Shown here one piece after another: positions 49,445 through 63,482 of a DNA stretch of 64,000 bases. Under the pieces are notes generated by a model. It saw only the letters and a list, made by a program, of their open reading frames with translations, ran no database searches and had not been told where the DNA came from. Source of the DNA: Osmia lignaria lignaria. Taxonomy: Eukaryota > Arthropoda > Insecta > Hymenoptera > Megachilidae. Position numbers and translations under genes: made by a program. Position 1 is the first letter of the stretch; the number at the start of each line of letters is the position of its first letter. The stretch is taken from positions 4,588,001 to 4,652,000 of the forward strand of contig NW_027478169.1 of the NCBI RefSeq assembly GCF_051020975.1, given 5' to 3'.

Positions 49445-51376
49445 TGATCAGATGCGTAGTTCTCGAGATATATCGAGATATTTAAAAGTTCCGAAGCCGC
49501 ACCAACATAATAGAGATACAGAAACACCGTGGCCCCTTTCTTTGAGATAACTCTGCACTAGTGCGAGCCGCAAAAGCCACTTCCAGCTTAGCTGTGCAGA
49601 AGAAGAACAACAAGAATAAGAAATATTTCGAAATATGTCCGTCAGGCCCCTTCCCTTGAGATAAATCTGCAAATATCTCGGAAACGAAGCGAGCTACGGC
49701 AAAATGTTAAGAGACCTTTTTTGTAGAAAATTAGGTTTCCTACTTTTTATGTTCTATGATATTTTTTGATCAGATGCGTAGTTCTCGAGATATATCAAGA
49801 TATTTAAAAGTTCCGAAGCCGCACCAACATAATAGAGATACAGCAACACCGTGGCCCCTTTCTTTCCGATAACTCTGCGCTATTGCGAGCTGGAAACGCC
49901 ACTTCCAGTTTAGCTGTGCAGAAGAAGAACAACAAGAAGAAGAAATATCTCGAAATATGTCCGTCAGGCCCCTTCCCTTGAGATATATCTGCAAATATCT
50001 CGGAAACGAAGCGAGCTATGGCAAAATGTTAAGAGACCTTTTTTGTAGAGAATTATATCTCCTACAAGTTATGATCTATGATATTTTTTGATCAGAAGCG
50101 TAGTTTTCGAGATATATCGAGATATTTAAAAGTTCCGAAGCCGCACCAACATAATAGAGATACAGAAACACCGTGGCCCCTCTCTTTGAGATAACTCTGC
50201 ACTAGTGCGGGCCGCAAATGCCACTTCCAGCTTAGCTGTGCAGAAGAAGAACAACGAGAAGAAGAAATATCTCGAAATATGTCCGTCAGGCCCCTTCCCT
50301 TGAGATAAATCAGCAAATATCTCGGAAACAAAGCGAGCTATGGCAAAATGTTAAGAGACCTTTGTTGTAGAGAATTAAGTTTCGTACTTTTTATGTTCTA
50401 TGATATTTTTTGATCAGATGCGTAGTTCTCGAGATATATCAAGATATTTAAAAGTTCCGAAGCCGCACCAACATAATAGAGATACAGAAACACCGTGGCC
50501 CCTTTCTTTGAGATAACTCTGCACTAGTGCGAGCCGCAAATGCCACTTCCAGCTTAGCTGTGCAGAAGAAGAACAACAAGAAGAAGAAATATCTCGAAAT
50601 ATGTCCGTCAGGCCCCTTCCCTTGAGATAAATCTGCAAATATCTCGGAAACGAAGCGAGCTATGGCAAAATGTTAAGAGACCTTTTTTGTAGAGAATTAA
50701 GTTTCCTACTTTTTATGTTCTATGATATTTTTTGATCAGATGCGTAGTTCTCGAGATATATCAAGATATTTAAAAGTTCCGAAGCCGCACCAACATAATA
50801 GAGATACAGAAACACCGTGGCCCCTTTCTTTGAGATAACTCTGCACTATTGCGAGCTGGAAATGCCACTTCCAGTTTAGCTGTGCAGAAGAAGAACAACA
50901 AGAAGAAGAAATATCTCGAAATATGTCCGTCAGGCCCCTTCCCTTGAGATAAATATGCAAATATCTCGGAAACGAAGCGAACTATGGCAAAATGTTAAGA
51001 GACCTTTTTTGTAGAGAATTAAGTTTCCTACTTTTTATGTTCTATGATATTTTTTGATCAGATGCGTAGTTCTCGAGATATATCGAGATATTTAAAAGTT
51101 CCGAAGCCGCACCAACATAATAGAGATACAAAAACACCGTGGCCCCTTTCTTTGAGATAACTCTGCACTAGTGCGAGCCGCAAAAGCCACTTCCAGCTTA
51201 GCTGTGCAGAAGAAGAACAACAAGAAGAAGAAATAACACGAAATATGTCCGTTAGGCCCCTTCCCTTGAGATATATCTGCAAATATCTCGGAAACGAAGC
51301 GAGCTATGGCAAAATGTTAAGAGACCTTTTTTGTAGAGAATTAAGTTTCCTACTTTTTATGTTTTATGATATTTTT
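49445..51376. repeat. 6-unit higher-order block, copy 2
   Basis: Near-identical partner of 47513-49444. The left edge of copy 1 lacks ATGTTTTATG, which both right edges have. The following unit reads ATATCAAG where the block start reads ATATCGAG. These limit the junction to roughly 40 bases around the unit start. Confidence 0.93.
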
Positions 51377-52919
51377 TGATCAGATGCGTAGTTCTCGAGA
51401 TATATCAAGATATTTAAAAGTTCCGAAGCCGCACCAACATAATAGAGATACAGAAACACCGTGGCCCCTTTCTTTGAGACAACTATGCACTATTGCGAGC
51501 TGCAAATGCCACTTCCAGCTTAGCTGTGCAGAAGAAGAACAACAAGAAGAAGAAATATCTCGAAATATGTCCGTCAGGCCCCTTCCCTTGAGATAAATCT
51601 GCAAATATCTCGGAAACGAAGCGAGCTATGGCAAAATGTTAAGAGACCTTTTTTGTAGAGAATTAAGTTTTCTACTTTTTATGTTCCATGATATTTTTTG
51701 ATCAGATGCGTAGTTCTCGAGATATATCAAGATATTTAAAAGTTCCGAAGCTGCACCAACATAATAGAGATACAGAAACACCGTGGCCCCTTTCTTTGAG
51801 ATAACTCTGCACTATTGCGAGCTGCAAATGCCACTTCCAGCTTAGCTGTGCAGAAGAAGAACAACAATAAGAAGAAATATCTCGAAATATGTCCGTCAGG
51901 CCCCTTCCCTTGAGATAAATCTGCAAATATCTCGGAAACGAAGCGAGCTATGGCAAAATGTTAAGAGACCTTTCTTGTAGAGAATTAAGTTTCCTACTTT
52001 TTATGTTCTATGATATTTTTTGATCAGAAGCGTAGTTCTCGAGATATATCAAGATATTTAAAAGTTCCGAAGCCGCACCAACATAATAGAGATACAGAAA
52101 CACCGTGGCCCCTTTCTTTGCGATAACTCTGCACTATTGCGAGCTGCAAATGCCACTTCCAGCTTAGCTGTGCAGAAGAATAACAACAAGAAGAAGAAAT
52201 ATCTCGAAATATGTCCGTCAGGCCCCTTCCCTTGAGATAAATCTGCAAATATCTCGGAAACGAAGCGGGCTATGACAAAATGTTAAGAGACCTTATTTGT
52301 AGAGAATTAAGTTTCCTACTTTTTATGTTCTATGATATTTTTTGATCAGATGCGTAGTTCTCGAGATATATCAAGATATTTAAAAGTTCCGAAGCCGCAC
52401 CAACATAATAGAGATACAGAAACACCGTGGCCCCTTTCTTTGAGATAACTCTGCACTAGTGCGAGCCGCAAATGCCACTTCCAGCTTGGCTGTGCAGAAG
52501 AAGAACAACAAGAAGAAGAAATATCTCGAAATATGTCCGTTAGGCCCCTTCCCTTGAGATATATCTGCAAATATCTCGGAAACGAAGCGAGCTATGGCAA
52601 AATGTTAAGAGACCTTTTTTGTAGAGAATTAAGTTTCCTACTTTTTACGTTCTATGATATTTTTTGATCAGATGCGTAGTTCTCGAGATATATCAAGATA
52701 TTTAAAAGTTCCGAAGCCGCACCAACATAATAGAGATACAGAAACACCATGGCCCCTTTCTTTGAGATAACTATGCACTATTGCGAGCTGCAAATGGCAC
52801 TTCCAGCTTAGCTGTGCAGAAGAAGAACAACAAGAAGAAGAAATATCTCGAAATATGTCCGTCAGGCCCCTTCCCTTGAGATAAATCTGCAAATATCTCG
52901 GAAACGAAGCGAGCTATGG

Positions 52920-55173
52920 CAAAATGTTAAGAGACCTTTTTTGTAGAGAATTAAGTTTTCTACTTTTTATCTTCCATGATATTTTTTGATCAGATGCGTA
53001 GTTCTCGAGATATATCAAGATATTTAAAAGTTCCGAAGCCGCACCAACATAATAGAGATACAGAAACACCGTGGCCCCTTTCTTTGAGATAACTATGCAC
53101 TATTGCGAGCTGCAAATGCCACTTCCAGCTTAGCTGTGCAGAAGAAGAACAACAATAAGAAGAAATATCTCGAAATATGTCCGTCAGGCCCCTTCCCTTG
53201 AGATAAATCTGCAAATATCTCGGAAACGGAGCGAGCTATGGCAAAATGTTAAGAGACCTTTCTTGTAGAGAATTAAGTTTCCTACTTTTTATGTTCTATG
53301 ATATTTTTTGATCAGAAGCGTAGTTCTCGAGATATATCAAGATATTTAAAAGTTCCGAAGCCGCACCAACATAATAGAGATACAGAAACACCGTGGCCCC
53401 TTTCTTTGCGATAACTCTGCACTATTGCGAGCTGCAAATGCCACTTCCAGCTTAGCTGTGCAGAAGAATAACAACAAGAAGAAGAAATATCTCGAAATAT
53501 GTCCGTCAGGCCCCTTCCCTTGAGATAAATCTGCAAATATCTCGGAAACGAAGCGGGATATGACAAAATGTTAAGAGACCTTATTTGTAGAGAATTAAGT
53601 TTCCTACTTTTTATGTTCTATGATATTTTTTGATCAGATGCGTAGTTCTCGAGATATATCAAGATATTTAAAAGTTCCGAAGCCGCACCAACATAATAGA
53701 GATACAGAAACACCGTGGCCCCTTTCTTTGAGATAACTCTGCACTAGTGCGAGCCGCAAATGCCACTTCCAGCTTGGCTGTGCAGAAGAAGAACAACAAG
53801 AAGAAGAAATATCTCGAAATATGTCCGTTAGGCCCCTTCCCTTGAGATATATCTGCAAATATCTCGGAAACGAAGCGAGCTATGGCAAAATGTTAAGAGA
53901 CCTTTTTTGTAGAGAATTAAGTTTCCTACTTTTTACGTTCTATGATATTTTTTGATCAGATGCGTAGTTCTCGAGATATATCAAGATATTTAAAAGTTCC
54001 GAAGCCGCACCAACATAATAGAGATACAGAAACACCGTGGCCCCTTTCTTTGAGATAACTATGCACTATTGCGAGCTGCAAATGCCACTTCCAGCTTAGC
54101 TGTGCAGAAGAAGAACAACAAGAAGAAGAAATATCTCGAAATATGTCCGTCAGGCCCCTTCCCTTGAGATAAATCTGCAAATATCTCGGAAACGAAGCGA
54201 GCTATGGCAAAATGTTAAGAGACCTTTTTTGTAGAGAATTAAGTTTTCTACTTTTTATGTTCCATGATATTTTTTGATCAGATGCGTAGTTCTCGAGATA
54301 TATCAAGATATTTAAAAGTTCCGAAGCCGCACCAACATAATAGAGATACAGAAACACCGTGGCCCCTTTCTTTGAGATAACTATGCACTATTGCGAGCTG
54401 CAAATGCCACTTCCAGCTTAGCTGTGCAGAAGAAGAACAACAAGAAGAAGAAATATCTCGAAATATGTCCGTCAGGCCCCTTCCCTTGAGATAAATCTGC
54501 AAATACCTCGAAAACGAAGCGAGCTATGGCAAAATGTTAAGAGACCTTTCTTGTAGAGAATTAAGTTTCCTACTTTTTATGTCGTATGATATTTTTTGAT
54601 CAGATGCGTAGTTCTCGAGATATATCAAGATATTTAAAAGTTCCGAAGCCGCACCAACATAATAGAGATACAGAAACACCGTGGCCCCTTTCTTTGAGAT
54701 AACTCTGCACTAATGCGAGCCGCAAATGCCACTTCCAGCTTAGCTGTGCAGAAGAAGAACAACAAGAAGAAGAAATATCTCGAAATATGTCCGTCAGGCC
54801 CCTTCCCTTGAGATAAATCTGCCAATATCTCGGAAACAAAGCGAGCTATGGCAAAATGTTAAGAGACCTTTTTTGTAGAGAATTAAGTTTCCTACTTTTT
54901 ATCTTCTATGATATTTTTTGATCAGATGCGTAGGTCTCGAGATATATCAAGATATTTAAAAGTTCCGAAGCTGCACCAACATAATAGAGGTACAGAAACA
55001 CCGTGGCCGCTTTCTTTGAGATAACTCTGCACTATTGCGAGCTGCAAATGCCACTTCCAGCTTAGCTGTGCAGAAGAAGAACAACAAGAAGAAGAAATAT
55101 CTCGAAATATGTCCGTCAGGCCCCTTCCCTTGAGATAAATCTGCAAATATCTCGGAAACGAAGCGAGCTATGG
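52920..55173. repeat. 7-unit higher-order block, copy 1
   Basis: This block repeats at +2254 bp (7 x 322). Ordered markers are TATCTTCCATG, AACAATAAGAAG, AAACGGAGCG, TTTGCGATAAC, GAATAACAAC, GCGGGATATGAC, CAGCTTGGCTG, TTTACGTTC, AACTATGCAC, AATACCTCGAAAACG, TATGTCGTATG, CACTAATGCG, TCTGCCAATATC, TAGGTCTCGAG and GGCCGCTTTC. I saw no difference between the copies in the parts compared. Confidence 0.93.
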
Positions 55174-57427
55174 CAAAATGTTAAGAGACCTTTTTTGTAG
55201 AGAATTAAGTTTTCTACTTTTTATCTTCCATGATATTTTTTGATCAGATGCGTAGTTCTCGAGATATATCAAGATATTTAAAAGTTCCGAAGCCGCACCA
55301 ACATAATAGAGATACAGAAACACCGTGGCCCCTTTCTTTGAGATAACTATGCACTATTGCGAGCTGCAAATGCCACTTCCAGCTTAGCTGTGCAGAAGAA
55401 GAACAACAATAAGAAGAAATATCTCGAAATATGTCCGTCAGGCCCCTTCCCTTGAGATAAATCTGCAAATATCTCGGAAACGGAGCGAGCTATGGCAAAA
55501 TGTTAAGAGACCTTTCTTGTAGAGAATTAAGTTTCCTACTTTTTATGTTCTATGATATTTTTTGATCAGAAGCGTAGTTCTCGAGATATATCAAGATATT
55601 TAAAAGTTCCGAAGCCGCACCAACATAATAGAGATACAGAAACACCGTGGCCCCTTTCTTTGCGATAACTCTGCACTATTGCGAGCTGCAAATGCCACTT
55701 CCAGCTTAGCTGTGCAGAAGAATAACAACAAGAAGAAGAAATATCTCGAAATATGTCCGTCAGGCCCCTTCCCTTGAGATAAATCTGCAAATATCTCGGA
55801 AACGAAGCGGGATATGACAAAATGTTAAGAGACCTTATTTGTAGAGAATTAAGTTTCCTACTTTTTATGTTCTATGATATTTTTTGATCAGATGCGTAGT
55901 TCTCGAGATATATCAAGATATTTAAAAGTTCCGAAGCCGCACCAACATAATAGAGATACAGAAACACCGTGGCCCCTTTCTTTGAGATAACTCTGCACTA
56001 GTGCGAGCCGCAAATGCCACTTCCAGCTTGGCTGTGCAGAAGAAGAACAACAAGAAGAAGAAATATCTCGAAATATGTCCGTTAGGCCCCTTCCCTTGAG
56101 ATATATCTGCAAATATCTCGGAAACGAAGCGAGCTATGGCAAAATGTTAAGAGACCTTTTTTGTAGAGAATTAAGTTTCCTACTTTTTACGTTCTATGAT
56201 ATTTTTTGATCAGATGCGTAGTTCTCGAGATATATCAAGATATTTAAAAGTTCCGAAGCCGCACCAACATAATAGAGATACAGAAACACCGTGGCCCCTT
56301 TCTTTGAGATAACTATGCACTATTGCGAGCTGCAAATGCCACTTCCAGCTTAGCTGTGCAGAAGAAGAACAACAAGAAGAAGAAATATCTCGAAATATGT
56401 CCGTCAGGCCCCTTCCCTTGAGATAAATCTGCAAATATCTCGGAAACGAAGCGAGCTATGGCAAAATGTTAAGAGACCTTTTTTGTAGAGAATTAAGTTT
56501 TCTACTTTTTATGTTCCATGATATTTTTTGATCAGATGCGTAGTTCTCGAGATATATCAAGATATTTAAAAGTTCCGAAGCCGCACCAACATAATAGAGA
56601 TACAGAAACACCGTGGCCCCTTTCTTTGAGATAACTATGCACTATTGCGAGCTGCAAATGCCACTTCCAGCTTAGCTGTGCAGAAGAAGAACAACAAGAA
56701 GAAGAAATATCTCGAAATATGTCCGTCAGGCCCCTTCCCTTGAGATAAATCTGCAAATACCTCGAAAACGAAGCGAGCTATGGCAAAATGTTAAGAGACC
56801 TTTCTTGTAGAGAATTAAGTTTCCTACTTTTTATGTCGTATGATATTTTTTGATCAGATGCGTAGTTCTCGAGATATATCAAGATATTTAAAAGTTCCGA
56901 AGCCGCACCAACATAATAGAGATACAGAAACACCGTGGCCCCTTTCTTTGAGATAACTCTGCACTAATGCGAGCCGCAAATGCCACTTCCAGCTTAGCTG
57001 TGCAGAAGAAGAACAACAAGAAGAAGAAATATCTCGAAATATGTCCGTCAGGCCCCTTCCCTTGAGATAAATCTGCCAATATCTCGGAAACAAAGCGAGC
57101 TATGGCAAAATGTTAAGAGACCTTTTTTGTAGAGAATTAAGTTTCCTACTTTTTATCTTCTATGATATTTTTTGATCAGATGCGTAGGTCTCGAGATATA
57201 TCAAGATATTTAAAAGTTCCGAAGCTGCACCAACATAATAGAGGTACAGAAACACCGTGGCCGCTTTCTTTGAGATAACTCTGCACTATTGCGAGCTGCA
57301 AATGCCACTTCCAGCTTAGCTGTGCAGAAGAAGAACAACAAGAAGAAGAAATATCTCGAAATATGTCCGTCAGGCCCCTTCCCTTGAGATAAATCTGCAA
57401 ATATCTCGGAAACGAAGCGAGCTATGG
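55174..57427. repeat. 7-unit higher-order block, copy 2
   Basis: Partner of 52920-55173. It ends where GGCATAATG at about 57428 replaces GGCAAAATG and a CTGGAA-dyad unit follows. Confidence 0.93.
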
Positions 57428-60400
57428 CATAATGTTAAGAGACCTTTTTTGTAGAGAATTAAGTTTCCTACTTTTTATGTTCTATGATATTTTTTGATCA
57501 GATGCGTAGTTCTCGGGATATATCAAGATATTTAAAAGTTCCGAAGCCGCACCAACATAATAGAGATACAGAAACACCGTGGCCCCTTTCTTTGAGATAA
57601 CTCTGCACTATTGCGAGCTGGAAATGCCACTTCCAGTTTAGCTGTGCAGAAGAAGAACAACAAGAAGAAGAAATATCTCGAAATATGTCCGCCAGGCCCC
57701 ATCCCTTGAGATAAATCTGCAAATATCTCGGAAACGAAGCGAGCTATGGCAAAATGTTAAGAGACCTTTCTTGTAGAGAATTAGGTTTCCTACTTTTTAT
57801 GTTCTATGATATTTTTTGATCAGATGCGTAGTTCTCGAGATATATCAAGATATTTAAAAGTTCCGAAGCCGCACCATCATAATAGAGATACAGAAACACC
57901 GTGGCCCCTTTCTTTGAGATAACTCTGCACTATTGCGAGCTGCAAATGCCACTTCCAGCTTAGCTGTGCAGAAGAAGAACAACAAGAAGAAGAAATAACA
58001 CGAAATATGTCCGTTAGGCCCCTTCCCTTGAGATATATCTGCAAATATCTCGGAAACGAAGCGAGCTATGGCAAAATGTTAAGAGACCTTTTTTGTAGAG
58101 AATTAAGTTTCCGACTTTTTATGTTCTATGATATTTTTTGATCAGATGCGTAGTTCTCGAGATATATCAAGATATTTAAAAGTTCCGAAGCCGCACCAAC
58201 ATAATAGAGATACAGAAACACCGTGGACCCTTTCTTTGAGATAACTCTGCACTATTGCGAGCTGCAAATGCCGCTTCCAGCTTAGCTGTGCAGAAGAAGA
58301 ACAACAAGAAGAAGAAATATCTCGAAATATGTCCGTCAGGCCCCTTCCCTTGAGATAAATCTGCAAATATCTCGGAAACGAAGCGAGCTATGGCAAAATG
58401 TTAAGAGACCTTTTTTGTAGAGAATTAAGTTTTCTACTTTCTATGTTCCATGATATTTTTTGATCAGATGCGTAGTTCTCGAGATATATCAAGATATTTA
58501 AAAGTTCCGAAGCCGCACCAACATAATAGAGATACAGAAACACCGTGGCCCCTTTCTTTGCGATAACTCTGCACTATTGCGAGCTGCAAATGCCACTTCC
58601 AGCTTAGCTGTGCAGAAGAATAGCAACAAGAAGAAGAAATATCTCGAAATATGTCCGTCAGGCCCCTTCCCTTGAGATAAATCTGCAAATATCTCGGAAA
58701 CGAAGCGGGCTATGACAAAATGTTAAGAGACCTTATTTGTAGAGAATTAAGTTTCCTACTTTTTATGTTCTATGATATTTTTTGATCAGATGCGTAGTTC
58801 TCGAGATATATCAAGATATTTAAAAGTTCCGAAGCCGCACCAACATAATAGAGATACAGAAACACCGTGGCCCCTTTCTTTGAGATAACTCTGCACTAGT
58901 GCGAGCCGCAAATGCCACTTCCAGCTTAGCTGTGCAGAAGAAGAACAACAAGAAGAAGAAATATCTCGAAATATGTCCGTCAGGCCCGATCCTTTGAGCT
59001 GAATCTGCAAATATCTCGGAAACGAAGCGAGCTATGGCAAAATGTTAAGAGACGTTTTTTGTAGAGAATTAAGTTTCCTACTTTTTATGTTCTATGATAT
59101 TTTTTGATCAGATGCGTGGTTCTCGAGATATATCAAGATACTTAAAAGTTCCGAAGCCGCACCAACATACTAGAGGTACAGAAACACCGTGGCCCCTTTC
59201 TTTGAGATAACTCTGAACTATTGCGAGCTGCAAATGCCACTTCCAGCTTAGCTGTGCAGAGGAAGAACAACAAGAAGAAGAAATATCTCGAAATATGTCC
59301 GTCAGGCCCCTTCCCTTGAGATAAATCTGCAAATATCTCGGAAACGAAGCGAGCTATGACAAAATGTTAAGAGACCTTTTTTGTAGAGAATTAAGTTTCC
59401 TACCTTTTATGTTCTATGATATTTTTTGATCAGATGCGTAGTTCTCGAGATATATCAAGATATTTAAAAGTTCCGAAGCCGCACCAACATAATAGAGATA
59501 CAGAAACACCGTGGCCCCTTTCTTTGAGATAACTATGCACTATTGCGAGCTGCAAATGCCACTTCCAGCTTAGCTGTGCAGAAGAAGAACAACAAGAAGA
59601 AGAAATATCTCGAAATATGTCCGTCAGGCCGCTTCCCTTGAGATAAATCTGCAAATACCTCGAAAACGAAGCGAGGTATGGCAAAATGTTAAGAGACCTT
59701 TCTTGTAGAGAATTAAGTTTCCTACTTTTTATGTCGTATGATATTTTTTGATCAGATGCGTAGTTCTCGAGATATATCAAGATATTTAAAAGTTCCGAAG
59801 CCGCACCAACATAATAGAGATACAGAAACACCGTGGCCCCTTTCTTTGAGATAACTCTGCACTAGTGCGAGCCGCAAATGCCACTTCCAGCTTAGCTGTG
59901 CAGAAGAAGAACAACAAGAAGAAGAAATATCTCGAAATATGTCCGTCAGGCCCCTTCCCTTGAGATAAATCTGCCAATATCTCGGAAACAAAGCGAGCTA
60001 TGGCAAAATGTTAAGAGACCTTTTTTGTAGAGAATTAAGTTTCCTACTTTTTATCTTCTATGATATTTTTTGATCAGATGCGTAGATCTCGAGATATATC
60101 AAGATATTTAAAAGTTCCGAAGCTGCACCAACATAATAGAGGTACAGAAACACCGTGGCCGCTTTCTTTGAGATAACTCTGCACTATTGCGAGCTGCAAA
60201 TGCCACTTCCAGCTTAGATGTGCAGAAGAAGAACAACAAGAAGAAGAAATATCTCGAAATATGTCCGTCAGGCCCCATCCCTTGAGATAAATCTGCAAAT
60301 ATCTCGGAAACGAAGCGAGCTATGGCAAAATGTTAAGAGACCTTTCTTGTAGAGAATTAAGTTTCCTACTTTTTATGTTCTATAATATTTTTTGATCAGA

Positions 60401-60906
60401 TGCGTAGTTCTCGAGATATATCAAGATATTTAAAAGTTCCGAAGCCGCACCAACATAATAGAGATACAGAAACACCGTGGCCCCTTTCTTTGAGATAACT
60501 CTGCACTATTGCGAGCTGGAAATGCCACGTCCAGTTTAGCTGTGCAGAAGAAGAACAACAAGAAGAAGAAATATCTCGAAATATGTCCGTCAGGCCCCTT
60601 CCCTTGAGATAAATCAGCAAATATCTCGGAAACGAAGCGAGCTATGGCATAATGTTAAGAGACCTTTTTTGTAGAGAATTAAGTTTCCTACTTTTTATGT
60701 TCTATGATATTTTTTGATCAGATGCGTTGTTCTCGAGATATATCAAGATATTTAAAAGTTCCGAAGCCGCACCAACATACTAGAGGTACAGAAACACCGT
60801 GGCCCCTTTCTTTGAGATAACTCTGCACTATTGCGAGCTGCAAATGCCACTTCCAGCTTAGCTGTGCAGAAGAAGAACAACAAGAAGAAGAAATAACACG
60901 AAATAT

Positions 60907-62194
60907 GTCCGTTAGGCCCCTTCCCTTGAGATATATCTGCAAATATCTCGGAAACGAAGCGAGCTATGGCAAAATGTTAAGAGACCTTTTTTGTAGAGAA
61001 TTAAGTTTCCTACTTTTTATGTTCTATGATATTTTTTGATCAGATGCGTAGTTCTCGAGATATATCAAGATATTTAAAAGTTCCGAAGCCGCACCAACAT
61101 AATAGAGATACAGAAACACCGTGGCCCCTTTCTTTGAGATAACTCCGCACTAGTGCGAGCCGCCAATGCCACTTCCAGCTTAGCTGTGCAGAAGAAGAAC
61201 AACAAGAAGAAGAAATATCTCGAAATATGTCCGTCAGGCCCGATCCTTTGAGCTGAATCTGCAAATATCTCGGAAACGAAGCGAGCTATGGCAAAATGTT
61301 AAGAGACGTTTTTTGTAGAGAATTATGCTTCCTACAATTTATGTTCTATGATATTTTTTGATCAGATGCGTGGTTCTCGAGATATATCAAGATACTTAAA
61401 AGTTCCGAAGCCGCACCAACATACTAGAGGTACAGAAACACCGTGGCCCCTTTCTTTGAGATAACTCTGCACTATTGCGAGCTGCAAATGCCACTTCCAG
61501 CTTAGCTGTGCAGAGGAAGAACAACAAGAAGAAGAAATATCTCGAAATATGTCCGTCAGGCCCCTTCCCTTGAGATAAATCTGCAAATATCTCGGAAACG
61601 AAGCGTGCTATGGCAAAATGATGAGAGACCTTTTTTGTTGAGAATTAAGTTTCCTACTTTTTATGTTCTATGATATTTTTTGATCAGATGCGTAGTTCTC
61701 GAGATATATCAAGATATTTAAAAGTTCCGAAGCCGCACCAACATAATAGAGATACAGAAACACCGTGGCCCCTTTCTTTGAGATTACTCTGCACTATTGC
61801 GAGCTGCAAATGCCACTTCCAGCTTAGCTGTGCAGAGGAAGAACAACAAGAAGAAGAAATATCTCGAAATATGTCCGTCAGGCCCCTTCCCTTGAGATAA
61901 ATCTGCAAATATCTCGGAAACGAAGCGAGCTATGGCAAAATGATAAGAGACCTTTTTTGTAGAGAATTAAGTTTCCTACTTTCTATGTTCTATGATATTT
62001 TTTGATCAGATGCGTAGTTCTCGAGATATATCAAGATATTTAAAAGTTCCGAAGCCACACCAACATAATAGAGATACAGAAACACCGTGGCCCCTTTCTT
62101 CGAGATAACTCTGCACTAGTGCGAGCCGCAAATGCCACTTCCAGCTTAGCTGTGCAGAAGAAGAACAACAAGAAGAAGAAATATCTCGAAATAT
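60907..62194. repeat. 4-unit higher-order block, copy 1
   Basis: This block repeats at +1288 bp (4 x 322). Ordered markers are CTCCGCACTAGTGC, CGCCAATGCC, CCCGATCCTTTGAGC, TTATGCTTCC, GCGTGGTTC, GATACTTAAAAG, ACATACTAGAGG, GCGTGCTATGG, AATGATGAGAG, TTGTTGAGAATT and TTTCTATGTTC. GCCACACC at about 62053 against GCCGCACC downstream is one visible difference. Confidence 0.91.
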
Positions 62195-63482
62195 GTCCGT
62201 TAGGCCCCTTCCCTTGAGATATATCTGCAAATATCTCGGAAACGAAGCGAGCTATGGCAAAATGTTAAGAGACCTTTTTTGTAGAGAATTAAGTTTCCTA
62301 CTTTTTATGTTCTATGATATTTTTTGATCAGATGCGTAGTTCTCGAGATATATCAAGATATTTAAAAGTTCCGAAGCCGCACCAACATAATAGAGATACA
62401 GAAACACCGTGGCCCCTTTCTTTGAGATAACTCCGCACTAGTGCGAGCCGCCAATGCCACTTCCAGCTTAGCTGTGCAGAAGAAGAACAACAAGAAGAAG
62501 AAATATCTCGAAATATGTCCGTCAGGCCCGATCCTTTGAGCTGAATCTGCAAATATCTCGGAAACGAAGCGAGCTATGGCAAAATGTTAAGAGACGTTTT
62601 TTGTAGAGAATTATGCTTCCTACAATTTATGTTCTATGATATTTTTTGATCAGATGCGTGGTTCTCGAGATATATCAAGATACTTAAAAGTTCCGAAGCC
62701 GCACCAACATACTAGAGGTACAGAAACACCGTGGCCCCTTTCTTTGAGATAACTCTGCACTATTGCGAGCTGCAAATGCCACTTCCAGCTTAGCTGTGCA
62801 GAGGAAGAACAACAAGAAGAAGAAATATCTCGAAATATGTCCGTCAGGCCCCTTCCCTTGAGATAAATCTGCAAATATCTCGGAAACGAAGCGTGCTATG
62901 GCAAAATGATGAGAGACCTTTTTTGTTGAGAATTAAGTTTCCTACTTTTTATGTTCTATGATATTTTTTGATCAGATGCGTAGTTCTCGAGATATATCAA
63001 GATATTTAAAAGTTCCGAAGCCGCACCAACATAATAGAGATACAGAAACACCGTGGCCCCTTTCTTTGAGATTACTCTGCACTATTGCGAGCTGCAAATG
63101 CCACTTCCAGCTTAGCTGTGCAGAGGAAGAACAACAAGAAGAAGAAATATCTCGAAATATGTCCGTCAGGCCCCTTCCCTTGAGATAAATCTGCAAATAT
63201 CTCGGAAACGAAGCGAGCTATGGCAAAATGATAAGAGACCTTTTTTGTAGAGAATTAAGTTTCCTACTTTCTATGTTCTATGATATTTTTTGATCAGATG
63301 CGTAGTTCTCGAGATATATCAAGATATTTAAAAGTTCCGAAGCCGCACCAACATAATAGAGATACAGAAACACCGTGGCCCCTTTCTTCGAGATAACTCT
63401 GCACTAGTGCGAGCCGCAAATGCCACTTCCAGCTTAGCTGTGCAGAAGAAGAACAACAAGAAGAAGAAATATCTCGAAATAT
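62195..63482. repeat. 4-unit higher-order block, copy 2
   Basis: Partner of 60907-62194. The junction unit at 62003 matches the unit at 63291 on its left (CTTCGAG, ATATCTCG) and the unit at 60715 on its right (CCGTTAGG, GATATATC). The exchange lies in the shared GAAATATGTCCGT at about 62188-62200. Confidence 0.91.

Noticed and set aside
59430..59831. 133-codon minus-strand open frame, the longest in the window
   Set aside because: It is two adjacent satellite units whose intervening stops were lost by point changes (AATACCTCGAAAACG, GAGGTATGG). It is not conserved in other units and has no recognisable domain.
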